DNA of 64,000 nucleotides. It comes from Streptomyces sp. FIT100 (lineage in GTDB: Bacteria; Actinomycetota; Actinomycetes; Streptomycetales; Streptomycetaceae). Made by a program: the position numbers and the translations under genes. The notes under the pieces were generated by a model that saw only the letters and a program-made list of their open reading frames with translations, had not been told where the DNA came from and did not search any database. The stretch covers positions 5,985,526 to 6,049,525 of the forward strand of contig NZ_CP075715.1 in NCBI RefSeq assembly GCF_024584805.1. Direction: 5' to 3'. Positions 19,799 to 27,992 of the stretch are shown piece after piece (the stretch's first letter is position 1; every line of letters begins with the position of its first letter).

Positions 19799-20506
19799 AT
19801 GGCGTACGAACCACCCACCCACACCGTCGAGCGCTCCCTCCGGGCGACCACCGGTGCCAAGATCATTGCCGGAGTCGACGAGGTCGGGCGAGGGGCGTGG
19901 GCCGGTCCCGTCACGGTGTGTGCCGCCGTCACAGGGCTGCGCAGACCTCCCGCCGGGCTCACCGACTCCAAGCTGATCCCTCCTCAGCGCCGTACGGAGC
20001 TGGCGGGTGCGCTGGAGGAATGGGTCACGTCGCACGCCCTCGGGCACGCCTCTCCGGAGGAGATCGACGAGCTCGGCATGACCGCGGCACTGCGGCTGGC
20101 GGCCGTACGTGCGCTGAGCGCACTGCCGGTCCAGCCGGACGCGGTCATCCTCGACGGCAAGCACGACTATCTCGGTCGGCCCTGGCGCGTTCGCACGGTC
20201 ATCAAGGGCGACCAGTCCTGTGTCGCGGTCGCCGCCGCCTCGGTGATCGCCAAGGTGCACAGGGACCGGCTCATGGCCGAGCTGGGGCTGGAGCCGGTGT
20301 GCGAGCCCTTCGGGTTCGGCGACAACGCCGGCTACCCCTCGCCCGTGCACAAGTCCGCGCTGCGGGAGTTGGGGCCCACGCCGTACCACCGGCTCTCCTG
20401 GGCCTTCCTGGACACACTGCCGCAATGGCGGCATCTCAAGAAGGTCCGGATCCCAGTGGAGGCGGCCGAACTCGAAAGCGGGGGCCAACTCGGCTTCGAC
20501 TTCTGA
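19799..20506 (+). CDS. rnhB: ribonuclease HII
   Basis: RNase HII of 235 residues, removing RNA from RNA-DNA hybrids and single ribonucleotides from DNA. The hallmark GVDEVGRGAWAGPV is near residues 23-36 and carries two catalytic acidic residues; the others are in VILDGKHDYLG near 115 and the conserved AAASVIAKVHRDRLM follows near 145. Length is normal. The ATG at 19799 lies 10 bases after TAATCT, a possible -10, so the leader is short; no ribosome-binding site is obvious. It heads a stretch of genes tied to nucleic-acid processing (rnhB, a helicase-tail-like gene, recQ). Confidence 0.94.
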   Translation: MAYEPPTHTVERSLRATTGAKIIAGVDEVGRGAWAGPVTVCAAVTGLRRPPAGLTDSKLIPPQRRTELAGALEEWVTSHALGHASPEEIDELGMTAALRLAAVRALSALPVQPDAVILDGKHDYLGRPWRVRTVIKGDQSCVAVAAASVIAKVHRDRLMAELGLEPVCEPFGFGDNAGYPSPVHKSALRELGPTPYHRLSWAFLDTLPQWRHLKKVRIPVEAAELESGGQLGFDF

Positions 20507-20648
20507 TCCGATCCGCCGCCTTGTCCGCCGGTCTGCCGGTCTGCCGGTCCACCGGCCTCCCGTCCCTCTGACCGACGAAGCGCAGGGGCCGAGCAGTCCC
20601 GTCGCACTTATGTGCCCACCCGCCGATGCCAGACGCACCGGCGTTTGA

Positions 20649-20654
20649 TAGATA
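20649..20654 (+). promoter_or_regulatory. -10 box for leaderless transcript of the helicase-tail-like gene
   Basis: TAGATA lies seven bases before the ATG at 20662, in a locally AT-rich spot (GTTTGATAGATATCC). No ribosome-binding site precedes the ATG, so a leaderless message starting at the ATG is likely. Confidence 0.5.
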
Positions 20655-20661
20655 TCCACCC

Positions 20662-21282
20662 ATGCCTCTCATCCCCGAGGAGCCTCAGATTCACGAGAGT
20701 GCCCAGGGTCCCCGCGCCACGCCGGCCGCCGGCCGCACCGCGCCGACCCCCCGCCCCGTACCCGGTCCGCGCACCGCGGCAGCGCCCCGTCCCGGACGTC
20801 CGGGCCCCGGCCCGGCCCGGCCGACGCCTTCTGCACAGCGCAGCCACACCTCCGCCGGGCAGGCCGCGCCGCCCCGGCCGGAGAATCGTTCCGTTCCGCA
20901 GATCCAGCTGATCCCCGCCCCGGTGGAAGGCGCGCTCGACGCCGCCGACGAGGCCGTCGACCTGCTGCTCGACTCCGGTGGGGCGCCCGGCGACGTCCTG
21001 GTCCTCACCACCGGCGAACAGCACCCCTGGGCGGCACACGAACTGTCCTTCGGCGAGACCGCCTACTGGGCGCAGCACGAAGCCGGTGACGACGTCTTCT
21101 ACGCGGACGCCGTCTCGGCAGGCCGAGCTTCGGTCCGTCCGGTGGTCGTCGTCGCCGTCAACGGCGGCAGCGACGAGGACGCGGCACAGGCCCTGCCATT
21201 GGCCATGAGCCGTGCCCGGTCGCTGCTCATCGTGTGCGGCGACCCCCAGCGCATCAACGCCGTTCTCGGCGCGGGCGTCTGA
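20662..21282 (+). CDS. uncharacterised protein with a helicase-C-terminus-like domain
   Basis: A 206-residue protein in two parts. Residues 1-85 are Pro/Ala/Arg-rich and disordered. Residues 90-206 (from QIQLIPAPVEGALDAADEAV) resemble the end of UvrD-type superfamily 1 helicases: VLVLTTGEQHPWAAHEL, then PVVVVAVNGG, and last ALPLAMSRARSLLIVCGDP, which recalls the final motif of such helicases (YVALTRAR...). There is no ATP-binding Walker motif, so this is not a complete helicase. It might be a regulatory or interaction domain. The ATG at 20662 is supported by the -10 box; an ATG at 20626 is in frame. The gene is convergent with the next gene, with about 215 bases between them and no strong hairpin that I could find. 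Confidence 0.6.
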   Translation: MPLIPEEPQIHESAQGPRATPAAGRTAPTPRPVPGPRTAAAPRPGRPGPGPARPTPSAQRSHTSAGQAAPPRPENRSVPQIQLIPAPVEGALDAADEAVDLLLDSGGAPGDVLVLTTGEQHPWAAHELSFGETAYWAQHEAGDDVFYADAVSAGRASVRPVVVVAVNGGSDEDAAQALPLAMSRARSLLIVCGDPQRINAVLGAGV

Positions 21283-21498
21283 GCCCACCTCCGCCGAGTC
21301 CGCGCCGCGCCGGACCGCGGCGCCGCCCACGCCCCGGGTGTGGTGCGGCAGTCGCGCCAGGCCGGCCGCGCACCACGCGGCCGGTCGCTCCGACGTACCC
21401 GCGGAGGTATACGGGGGAGACGCGGGAAGCCGGGCTCGCGGAACCACCGGCCGACTGTCTTGCCCGGACGTCCCTGGTTGGTGTCGCCGCCCGGTGGT

Positions 21499-22128
21499 TC
21501 AGCGCGCCGCCGTGCGGCGCAGCACCTCGGCCGCCCCGCTCGCCGTACGCAGCGGAAGCACCGCCGGATCGGCCACGACGTCGCCGAGACCTTCGGGCTG
21601 GGACTGGGAGCTGGGCCGACGTCCGCCACGTCCCTCGCCGAACACCTGCCAACCGGCCTTCGTGAGCGTGATGTACGCGCCGCAGCGCAGCCCGTGCAGT
21701 GTGCAGGCGTCACGCAGGCCCCACATCCACGCCCCGTCCTCCTCCGTCCAGCGCTCGTCGCCCTCACGGCAGTAGAGGAGCACGGCGGTGCGGACGGGGG
21801 TGCGGCGGCGCAGATCATGGGGGATGACCCGGCGCAGGCTCGCCAGCAGGGCGTTGCGGAACTCCCAGCCGTCGGCAGGGGTGGCCCGTCGGGCGAACGA
21901 CGCGCTGGCCGCGAGCCGTTCCTCGTGGTCGAGCACGGCGATCACAGCCGTTGAGGGGGTGGGCCGGTGGCGTGTGTGCAGACCGCTGACGACCTCACGG
22001 GGGTTGCGCAGCAAGGGAATTCCGGCTGCTGCCCACTCGGCTGGTTCGAGCATCCGGGCGAGACGGCTGGCGGAATCTGCCGGACCGTTGATCGAAGCGG
22101 CTGCGGACGAAGCGGATCCGAAGGTCAC
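21499..22128 (-). CDS. conserved hypothetical protein downstream of recQ
   Basis: A 209-residue soluble protein I do not recognise. Its middle (PSTAVIAVLDHEERLAASAS) begins a regular alternation of hydrophobic strands and helices, followed by LLYCREGDERWTEEDGAWMW and then GLRCGAYITLTKAGWQVF, suggesting an alpha/beta fold. The C-terminal 40 residues are Gly/Arg/Pro-rich then LPLRTASGAAEVLRRTAAR. The GTG start at 22128 is well supported by GGGAGGAAC. It lies in the same direction as recQ and 214 bases after it, with a hairpin between them, so it may have its own promoter. No catalytic motif is visible; function unknown. Confidence 0.65.
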   Translation of the reverse strand: MTFGSASSAAASINGPADSASRLARMLEPAEWAAAGIPLLRNPREVVSGLHTRHRPTPSTAVIAVLDHEERLAASASFARRATPADGWEFRNALLASLRRVIPHDLRRRTPVRTAVLLYCREGDERWTEEDGAWMWGLRDACTLHGLRCGAYITLTKAGWQVFGEGRGGRRPSSQSQPEGLGDVVADPAVLPLRTASGAAEVLRRTAAR

Positions 22129-22286
22129 GTTCCTCCCTTCGCATACGCGCCCACTGAGCGGGCAGGGTCGGTGGGCGCACCGCGGCACGACCCTTCCGAA
22201 CCCAGAACGGGCCGTGCGGGGGGGCGTGCCCAATTCTTGCGGGCACGCGGGCGGGCGGCAACGAGCAATTGAGCACGCTGACTGGA

Positions 22287-22320
22287 ATGGGCAGGTATGA
22301 CGCTCATATCCCTGCCCAAT
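22287..22320 (-). terminator. hairpin after recQ
   Basis: A near-perfect inverted repeat (TGGGCAGG-TATGA, loop CGC, TCATA-T-CCCTGCCCA) starts about 23 bases past the recQ stop on the minus strand. It is the likely terminator, although an operator for the downstream gene is possible. Confidence 0.6.
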
Positions 22321-22342
22321 CGGGCCAACTGTCACGCGCGCT

Positions 22343-24514
22343 TCATGCGGATACGGCGAGCACCAGCGGAAACACCCCCTCGGCTCCGGCTCGGCGCAGC
22401 AGCCGTGACGCGACGGCGAGTGTCCAGCCACTGTCCGAGAGGTCGTCGACGAGCAGCACGGGTCCGCCAGCCGACGCGACCGCGGCGGCCAGCTCGGGTG
22501 GCACGGTCAGCGCGTCGTGCAGTCCGCGCACTCGTTGGGCGCTGTTCGTGCGGGAGAGGTGTCCGTCCTCCCACCCCGGCGCGTACTCCACCGCACCGAG
22601 CAGGGGCATACGCCCGACCTCGGCGATCCGCGAACCGAGTGACGCGACGAGCCGGGGCTTGGTGCGTGAGGCGACCGTGATCACCCCGGCCGGGCGGGGC
22701 GGTGCGTCTGCGCTCCCCGAGGCCCAGCCGCCCGGCCCTCTGGCCCAGTCCGCCAGCACGCTCACCACGGCGTTCACCACATCGTCCGGAATTGGCCCGT
22801 CGGGAGCCTGCGGGGCGAGCATCGGACGCAGCCGGTTGCCCCACCCGATATCGGAGAGCCGCCCGAGCGCGCGGCCGGCGAACGACTGCTCCCCAACCGG
22901 AATACGGCCTTTCAGATCGACGCCGACCGCGGGCAGTCCGGTGGGCCACATCTTGCGCGGCTCCACCTCCACGCCGGGCCGGCCGAGCTCCCCGCGCGCC
23001 GCGTCCAGCGCCGCTGCCGTCACCCCCGAGTCGAAGCGGGCGCCGGTGCAGTTGTCACAGCGGCCGCAAGGGGCGGCCTCCTCGTCGTCGAGCTGGCGCC
23101 TCAGGAACTCCATCCGGCAGCCGACCGCCGACGCGTAGTCGCGCATCGCCTGCTGCTCGGTCTCCCGCTGACGTGCCACCCACGCATAGCGCTCGGAGTC
23201 GTACACCCAGGGCTGGCCGGTCGTGGTCCAGCCGCCCTTCACGCGGCGCACGGCGCCGTCCACATCGAGGACCTTGAGCATGGTCTCCAGGCGCGTACGC
23301 CGCAGCTCGACCAGGGGCTCCAGGGCGGGCAGCGAGAGCGGTCGGTCCGCCTGCGCCAGCACATCAAGGGTGCGGCGCACAAGCTCCTCCGGAGGAAAGG
23401 CGACCGACGCGAAGTACTGCCAGATCGCCTCGTCCTCCTTGCCGGGCAGGAGAAGCACCTCGGCATGGTCCACGCCGCGACCGGCACGGCCCACCTGCTG
23501 GTAGTAGGCGATGGGGGAGGACGGGGAACCGAGGTGAACCACGAATCCGAGGTCGGGCTTGTCGAACCCCATGCCCAGCGCGGACGTGGCCACGAGTGCC
23601 TTGACACGGTTGGCGAGGAGGTCGTCCTCGGCCTGCTGGCGGTCCGCGTTCTCCGTGCGTCCCGTGTAGGACAGCACGGTGTGTCCGCAGTGCCGAAGGT
23701 AGGCCGTGACCTCCTCGGCCGCCGCGACCGTCAGCGTGTAGATGATCCCGGAGCCGGGCAGGTCGCCGAGGTGGTCGGCGAGCCAGGCCAGGCGGTGTGC
23801 GGCGTCCGGGAGCTGAACGACGCCGAGACTCAGGCTCTCCCGGTCGAGGGGGCCGCGCAGCACCAGTGCGTCGGTGCCCGCACCGGTGCCCAACTGCTCG
23901 GCGACATCCGCGGTCACGCGGGCATTGGCGGTGGCAGTGGTCGCCAGCACCGGCACACCCGCGGGCAGATCGGCGAGCATGGTCCGCAGCCGCCGGTAGT
24001 CGGGCCGGAAGTCATGGCCCCAGTCGGAAATACAGTGCGCCTCGTCGACGACGAGAAGCCCGGTCGCCGCGGCGAGCTTGGGCAGCACCTGGTCGCGGAA
24101 GTCCGGGTTGTTGAGCCGCTCGGGGCTGACGAGCAGCACGTCGACCTCGCCCGCGGCGACCTCGGCCTGGACCGTGTCCCACTCCTCCGTGTTGGACGAA
24201 TTGATCGTCCGGGCCCTGATGCCCGCGCGGGCGGCGGCATCCACCTGATTGCGCATCAGCGCAAGCAGCGGCGAGACGATCACCGTCGGACCGCTGCCGC
24301 GCTCACGCAGCAGCGAGGTCGCGACGAAGTACACGGCGGACTTGCCCCACCCGGTCCGCTGCACCACCAGCGCCCTGCGTCTGTCGGCGACCAGCGCCTC
24401 GATGGCACGCCACTGGTCCTCGCGCAGCCTGGCGGCGCCGGAGGCGTCCTCGACGAGGCGGGCGAGGACGGCGTCGGCCGAAGCCCTCAGATCTGTGTGG
24501 TCTGCCTTGGTCAT
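22343..24514 (-). CDS. RecQ-type DNA helicase fused to a phosphoribosyltransferase-like domain
   Basis: This 723-residue protein joins two modules. Residues about 20-500 form a RecQ helicase: QRTGWGKSAVYF (Walker A), VVDEAHCISDWGHDFR (DEAH box), LATTATAN, and QQVGRAGRG (motif VI), followed by the zinc-binding segment with cysteines in CGRCDNC. Residues about 545-723 resemble a ComF-type phosphoribosyltransferase: VASRTKPRLVASLGSRIAEV, then GPVLLVDDLSDSGWTLAVAS, the PRPP-binding loop with two acidic residues. The helicase would unwind recombination or replication intermediates; what the second domain does is unknown. The ATG at 24514 was chosen because the helicase homology begins soon after and a G-rich site precedes it. 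It is divergent from the DUF4192 gene. Confidence 0.88.
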   Translation of the reverse strand: MTKADHTDLRASADAVLARLVEDASGAARLREDQWRAIEALVADRRRALVVQRTGWGKSAVYFVATSLLRERGSGPTVIVSPLLALMRNQVDAAARAGIRARTINSSNTEEWDTVQAEVAAGEVDVLLVSPERLNNPDFRDQVLPKLAAATGLLVVDEAHCISDWGHDFRPDYRRLRTMLADLPAGVPVLATTATANARVTADVAEQLGTGAGTDALVLRGPLDRESLSLGVVQLPDAAHRLAWLADHLGDLPGSGIIYTLTVAAAEEVTAYLRHCGHTVLSYTGRTENADRQQAEDDLLANRVKALVATSALGMGFDKPDLGFVVHLGSPSSPIAYYQQVGRAGRGVDHAEVLLLPGKEDEAIWQYFASVAFPPEELVRRTLDVLAQADRPLSLPALEPLVELRRTRLETMLKVLDVDGAVRRVKGGWTTTGQPWVYDSERYAWVARQRETEQQAMRDYASAVGCRMEFLRRQLDDEEAAPCGRCDNCTGARFDSGVTAAALDAARGELGRPGVEVEPRKMWPTGLPAVGVDLKGRIPVGEQSFAGRALGRLSDIGWGNRLRPMLAPQAPDGPIPDDVVNAVVSVLADWARGPGGWASGSADAPPRPAGVITVASRTKPRLVASLGSRIAEVGRMPLLGAVEYAPGWEDGHLSRTNSAQRVRGLHDALTVPPELAAAVASAGGPVLLVDDLSDSGWTLAVASRLLRRAGAEGVFPLVLAVSA

Positions 24515-24563
24515 GCCCCCATGCAACCCGATGGCACGGACATCGCGCGAACGAGCCCGCCAG

Positions 24564-24587
24564 CCTGTGGATAACGTTATCCACAGG
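24564..24587. promoter_or_regulatory. 24-bp palindrome holding two inverted DnaA-box-like sequences
   Basis: The sequence is CCTGTGGATAACG then its exact complement TTATCCACAGG, a perfect palindrome in the 110-base divergent gap between recQ and the DUF4192 gene. Each arm contains TTATCCACA, the classical DnaA box, separated by CG only. It may be an operator for both promoters. Confidence 0.6.
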
Positions 24588-24624
24588 GCTGGTGCGGATG
24601 TCTTGATCACGGGACCGTCGAGAC

Positions 24625-26415
24625 ATGCGAGACAGCAACGAACACCACGAGTCCCCTGAGCCCCACGAGTCCCGCGGCTGGGCCGACGAGCCGCCGGGCT
24701 GGTATGACGAGGAATGCGAGCAGACCGCTCCACCGCACGACCGGCCGCAGCGGCCCGGCGACGCGGCGGGCCATCGCAGCGCCGGTCTGATCGGCGCCGA
24801 TCGGACCAGTGCCGATCAGACCGGCGCCGGCGCCGGCGGCGGGACCGGTGAGACCGTCGGTGAGACCGGTCGGATCAGCGAGGCCCGCGACCGGGATGAG
24901 GTTTCCCGCAATCAGTCCGACGAGGCCCACGATCGGTCCGATGGGGTCCGCAGCCGGGCGGACGCGGCCGTGGCCCGCGACCGGGGTGACGAGCCGTCGA
25001 TCACGCTGCGCGGGCCGGCCGAGCTCGTGGACGCCCTTCCCTATCTGATGGGCTTTCATCCGACCGACTCGGTGGTCATGGTCGCGCTCCATGGCCCGCG
25101 CGGCCGCTTCGGCGGACGGCTCAGGGTCGGCATCCCCGCATCGCAGCGGGAGTGGCTGCCCGTGGCCGAGCAGCTCGCCGAGTGCCTCGTCGAGGCCGGC
25201 GAGCGGCGCGGAGCGAGGCCCGACGGCATCGTCGTCTTCCTCTGCCAGGACCCGGTGGAGGGCGAGGCGGGGCTGACGGTCATGAACCGGCTTCGTCCGC
25301 TCGCTCAACGGCTGAGGACGGCCTGCGGCTCGCTGGATGTGCCGGTGTACGAGGCGCTGTGCATCTCGGATGGCCGCTTCTGGTCGTATTGCTGTCCGGA
25401 TTCGCGCTGCTGTCCGGCGGAGGGGACGGTCATGGCGATGCACGGCACCTCGGTGATGGCCGCCGCCGCGGCATACGCGGGTATTCAGGTGCGCGGGACG
25501 TTGCGGGAAATGGAGGCGCGCCTGGAGCCCCTGGGTGCTCCTGTCGCTGCTGGACAGCAGCAGGCGCTGGACGGCGCGGCTTCGGGGCTGGTCCACAGGA
25601 TTCTGGACCAGGGGAGCCGGGAGCAGGTCGGCAGGGAGACACTGCGGCTCGCCCAGCGGCTGATGAAGCGGCTCGGAGAGCGGGCGACCCTGGGCGTCGG
25701 TCGGACGGAGGCGGATGCGAAGGACGACAGGCTGATCTCGCACGACGAGGCTGCCGCCGTGATCCTCGGGCTCCAGGACCGGGACACCCGGGACCGGGCA
25801 GCGGCGTGGATGGAGGGGCCGGACGCCGGCCATGCGCTCCGGCTCTGGCGGGCGCTGGCCCGGCGCTGTGTCGGGCCTTACGCGGAGCACGCGGCCGCAC
25901 CGCTGGCACTGGCCGGCTGGGTCTCTTGGTCGACGGGCGACGAGCCGGGGGCACGGGTCGCACTCAGCCTCTCTTTGCGTGCCGATCCGGAGTACGTCTT
26001 CGCGCGCTTGCTGCATCAGGCGTGCAACGACGGGCTGGACCCGGAGGAGCTGCGCCGCTGTCTGCGCCGGGAGCACGCCGCACGGAAGGCCGAAGCGGCC
26101 GAGGTCGAGCAGGAGGCCCGGGCCGAGCACGTGATCGGGACCGGCCCCGGCGTCGCGATCGGCACCGGTTCCGGTGCCACTGCCGGCGGCGGCGGTTCAG
26201 GCGGCGGTAGCGCGCCCCGGCGGCAGCGGTCACCGCGGGCGGGGAGGCCGACCGGCACGGGCGGATCGAAGAACGGCACGCCCCGGGCGTCGGCTCCGGG
26301 CGCAGGTCCTGCTTCCCGGCGCCGCCCCGCGCCCGGGACGCGCACCGCGGCGGTGCGGGGCCGGTCGCGCACGACGGACCAGGGCGGACAGTGCGGCACA
26401 GGGAGCGGACGATGA
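24625..26415 (+). CDS. DUF4192 domain-containing protein
   Basis: A 596-residue actinobacterial protein. Residues 1-125 are low complexity, acidic and Gly/Ala-rich (GADRTSADQTGAGAGGGTGE). The DUF4192 domain runs from about 130 to 485, beginning ITLRGPAELVDALPYLMGFH and including MVALHGPRGRFGGRLRVGIP and the Cys-rich SYCCPDSRCCPAEGT near 255. The last 100 residues are basic, Gly/Arg/Pro-rich and probably disordered. DUF4192 has no assigned function; a nucleic-acid link is only suggested by its divergent recQ neighbour. The start ATG lies 20 bases after GGGACCGTCGAGAC, with no strong ribosome-binding site. The upstream palindrome may control it together with recQ. Confidence 0.75.
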   Translation: MRDSNEHHESPEPHESRGWADEPPGWYDEECEQTAPPHDRPQRPGDAAGHRSAGLIGADRTSADQTGAGAGGGTGETVGETGRISEARDRDEVSRNQSDEAHDRSDGVRSRADAAVARDRGDEPSITLRGPAELVDALPYLMGFHPTDSVVMVALHGPRGRFGGRLRVGIPASQREWLPVAEQLAECLVEAGERRGARPDGIVVFLCQDPVEGEAGLTVMNRLRPLAQRLRTACGSLDVPVYEALCISDGRFWSYCCPDSRCCPAEGTVMAMHGTSVMAAAAAYAGIQVRGTLREMEARLEPLGAPVAAGQQQALDGAASGLVHRILDQGSREQVGRETLRLAQRLMKRLGERATLGVGRTEADAKDDRLISHDEAAAVILGLQDRDTRDRAAAWMEGPDAGHALRLWRALARRCVGPYAEHAAAPLALAGWVSWSTGDEPGARVALSLSLRADPEYVFARLLHQACNDGLDPEELRRCLRREHAARKAEAAEVEQEARAEHVIGTGPGVAIGTGSGATAGGGGSGGGSAPRRQRSPRAGRPTGTGGSKNGTPRASAPGAGPASRRRPAPGTRTAAVRGRSRTTDQGGQCGTGSGR

Positions 26416-26605
26416 CGGGCGTGACCCTCCCGGAGCCGCCGACGTTCACGTCTCAGGCGGCGACGTACGACCGGTGCCGCCGCGCCCCGGGCTTCAGCTG
26501 GGAGGTGGGAGCGAGATGGCGGAGACGGTCCGAGCCGGTCAAGAAGTCGTGGTTCTGGATCAGGAAGGGAGTGTTTATCGTCAGGAAGACGACTATGATC
26601 GCGGC

Positions 26606-27367
26606 ATGTCGCCCTACGACCCGTCGGCCTTCCCGCCCTTCGCAGTCACCGTCGACCTGGTCGTGCTCACCGTGCGCCGACATGCGCTGTGCGCGCTGGT
26701 CGTCCGCCGCGGAGAAGCGCCGTTCCAGGGGCGCTGGGCGCTGCCCGGAGGCTTCGTACGGGCCGATGAGGATCTTGCCGCGGCAGCGGCGCGGGAGCTG
26801 GTCGAGGAGACGGGCCTGTGCGTCCACGATCCGGGCTCGCCCGAGCCCGACAACGGTGCCCATCTGGAGCAGCTCGCCACCTACGGGGATCCGAAGCGCG
26901 ACCCCCGTATGCGGGTGGTGAGCGTCGCGCATCTCGCGCTCGCCCCGGATCTCCCGGCACCGAAGGCAGGCGGTGATGCGAACAGCGCACGGTGGGCGCC
27001 CGTCGAGTCGCTGATGAGCCAGGAGAGCGGCGGACGGGAGGACGAGCCGCCGGCGCCGCTCGCCTTCGATCATGCGCAGATCCTGGCCGACGGTGTGGAG
27101 CGGGCCAGGTCCAAGATCGAGTACTCGTCGCTGGCGACGGCGTTCTGTCCGCCCGAATTCACCGTCGGCGAGCTGAGGCGGGTGTACGAGGCGGTCTGGG
27201 GGGTCGCACTGGACCCACGGAACTTCCACCGGAAGGTCACCGGCACTCCGGGGTTCCTGGTCCCCGCGGGCGGAACCACGACCCGTCAGGGCGGCAGGCC
27301 CGCCCAGCTGTTCCGCGCCGGCGGGGCGACCCTGCTCAATCCGCCCATGCTTCGCCCCGAGATCTGA
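26606..27367 (+). CDS. Nudix hydrolase with C-terminal winged helix (NrtR-like)
   Basis: A 253-residue protein combining a Nudix domain with a C-terminal winged helix. The Nudix box is complete (GGFVRADEDLAAAAARELVEETGL; G-x5-E-x7-REx2EExGL), near residues 48-70, so hydrolase activity is plausible. The tail, FTVGELRRVYEAVWG then FHRKVTGTPGFL and QGGRPAQLFRAG, matches the DNA-binding half of NrtR-type regulators of NAD metabolism. Such proteins sense ADP-ribose. The ATG at 26606 is chosen because TATGAT lies six bases upstream; a longer form starting at 26516 after GGAGGTGGG would add 30 residues and cannot be excluded. No NAD-synthesis gene is adjacent. Confidence 0.8.
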   Translation: MSPYDPSAFPPFAVTVDLVVLTVRRHALCALVVRRGEAPFQGRWALPGGFVRADEDLAAAAARELVEETGLCVHDPGSPEPDNGAHLEQLATYGDPKRDPRMRVVSVAHLALAPDLPAPKAGGDANSARWAPVESLMSQESGGREDEPPAPLAFDHAQILADGVERARSKIEYSSLATAFCPPEFTVGELRRVYEAVWGVALDPRNFHRKVTGTPGFLVPAGGTTTRQGGRPAQLFRAGGATLLNPPMLRPEI

Positions 27368-27892
27368 CTCCATGGCGGCGGGGCTGGTCGCCCGCACCGG
27401 AGCGACCGCCCTCCGGCGCCTCCTCGCCGCCTGACCCCGACCTGCTCCCGCTGCCGCTCGCCGTCTCGGTGCCGGACTGCTCGGCGCACGGACGCCCAGG
27501 CGCTCCGCCTCGTGTGCGGGGGTGACTTGGCGCACCTGTCCGAGAACTGACCAGCGCTGGCTGGCAGTTGGTCGGGCTGCTGGTGGAGTGCGCCTGGTTC
27601 CGGACTCCTGGCCGCCGGGATCTTCCGGCTCAAGGCGGCAGCGGTGGCGGCGATGATCGCCGTACCCGTGTTCGTCGTACCGATCATGGATGCGGTCGTA
27701 TGAGGCGGACCACTGACTGCTCGCGACGTTGCGTGCGTTCGCCCAACCCATGGGCGCGGCACCGGTGTTGTCGCCGGCCGCCCTGCGCCCCGGGTGCCTG
27801 TTCACCGGGCCGCGGCACAGGGTCCGTTGGTGATCAAATGAGGCCTTGGGTCGACGGAAGCCGCTTAACTCCCCGGAGAATGACCGTTTCTT
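27368..27892. other. gene-poor interval between the Nudix gene and whiH
   Basis: About 525 bases with no credible complete gene. At 27610-27703 a plus-strand frame reads LLAAGIFRLKAAAVAAMIAV and continues hydrophobic (PVFVVPIMDAVV) to a stop, which could be the tail of a lost membrane protein. I recognise no family, and codon use is not decisive. Confidence 0.35.
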
Positions 27893-27900
27893 CCCGATAA
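27893..27900 (+). promoter_or_regulatory. candidate sigma-WhiG -10 element for whiH
   Basis: CCCGATAA matches the WhiG/motility-sigma -10 GCCGATAA at seven of eight positions and lies 93 bases before the whiH start. whiH is a known direct WhiG target in S. coelicolor. The -35 is poor: TAAA is not found at 14-16 bases; the nearest candidate, TAAC at 27866, is too far. Confidence 0.55.
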
Positions 27901-27992
27901 GTCGTCAATTGCGGCGAGGGCGGCGATCACCCTTTCGTGTGCTTTTCACCAAAGACCTCAAGGGCCGCCTGGGCCGCGCCGACAAAGGATGC

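Noticed and set aside
16717..19971. A 1084-residue minus-strand open frame
   Set aside because: It is antisense to the DUF4153 gene and its neighbours, with strongly biased composition from GC-rich third positions. Only its small MFS-like part near 19.3-19.5 kb is meaningful.
24564..24587. Replication origin
   Set aside because: Only two DnaA boxes are present; Streptomyces oriC has many boxes and lies between dnaA and dnaN, which are absent.
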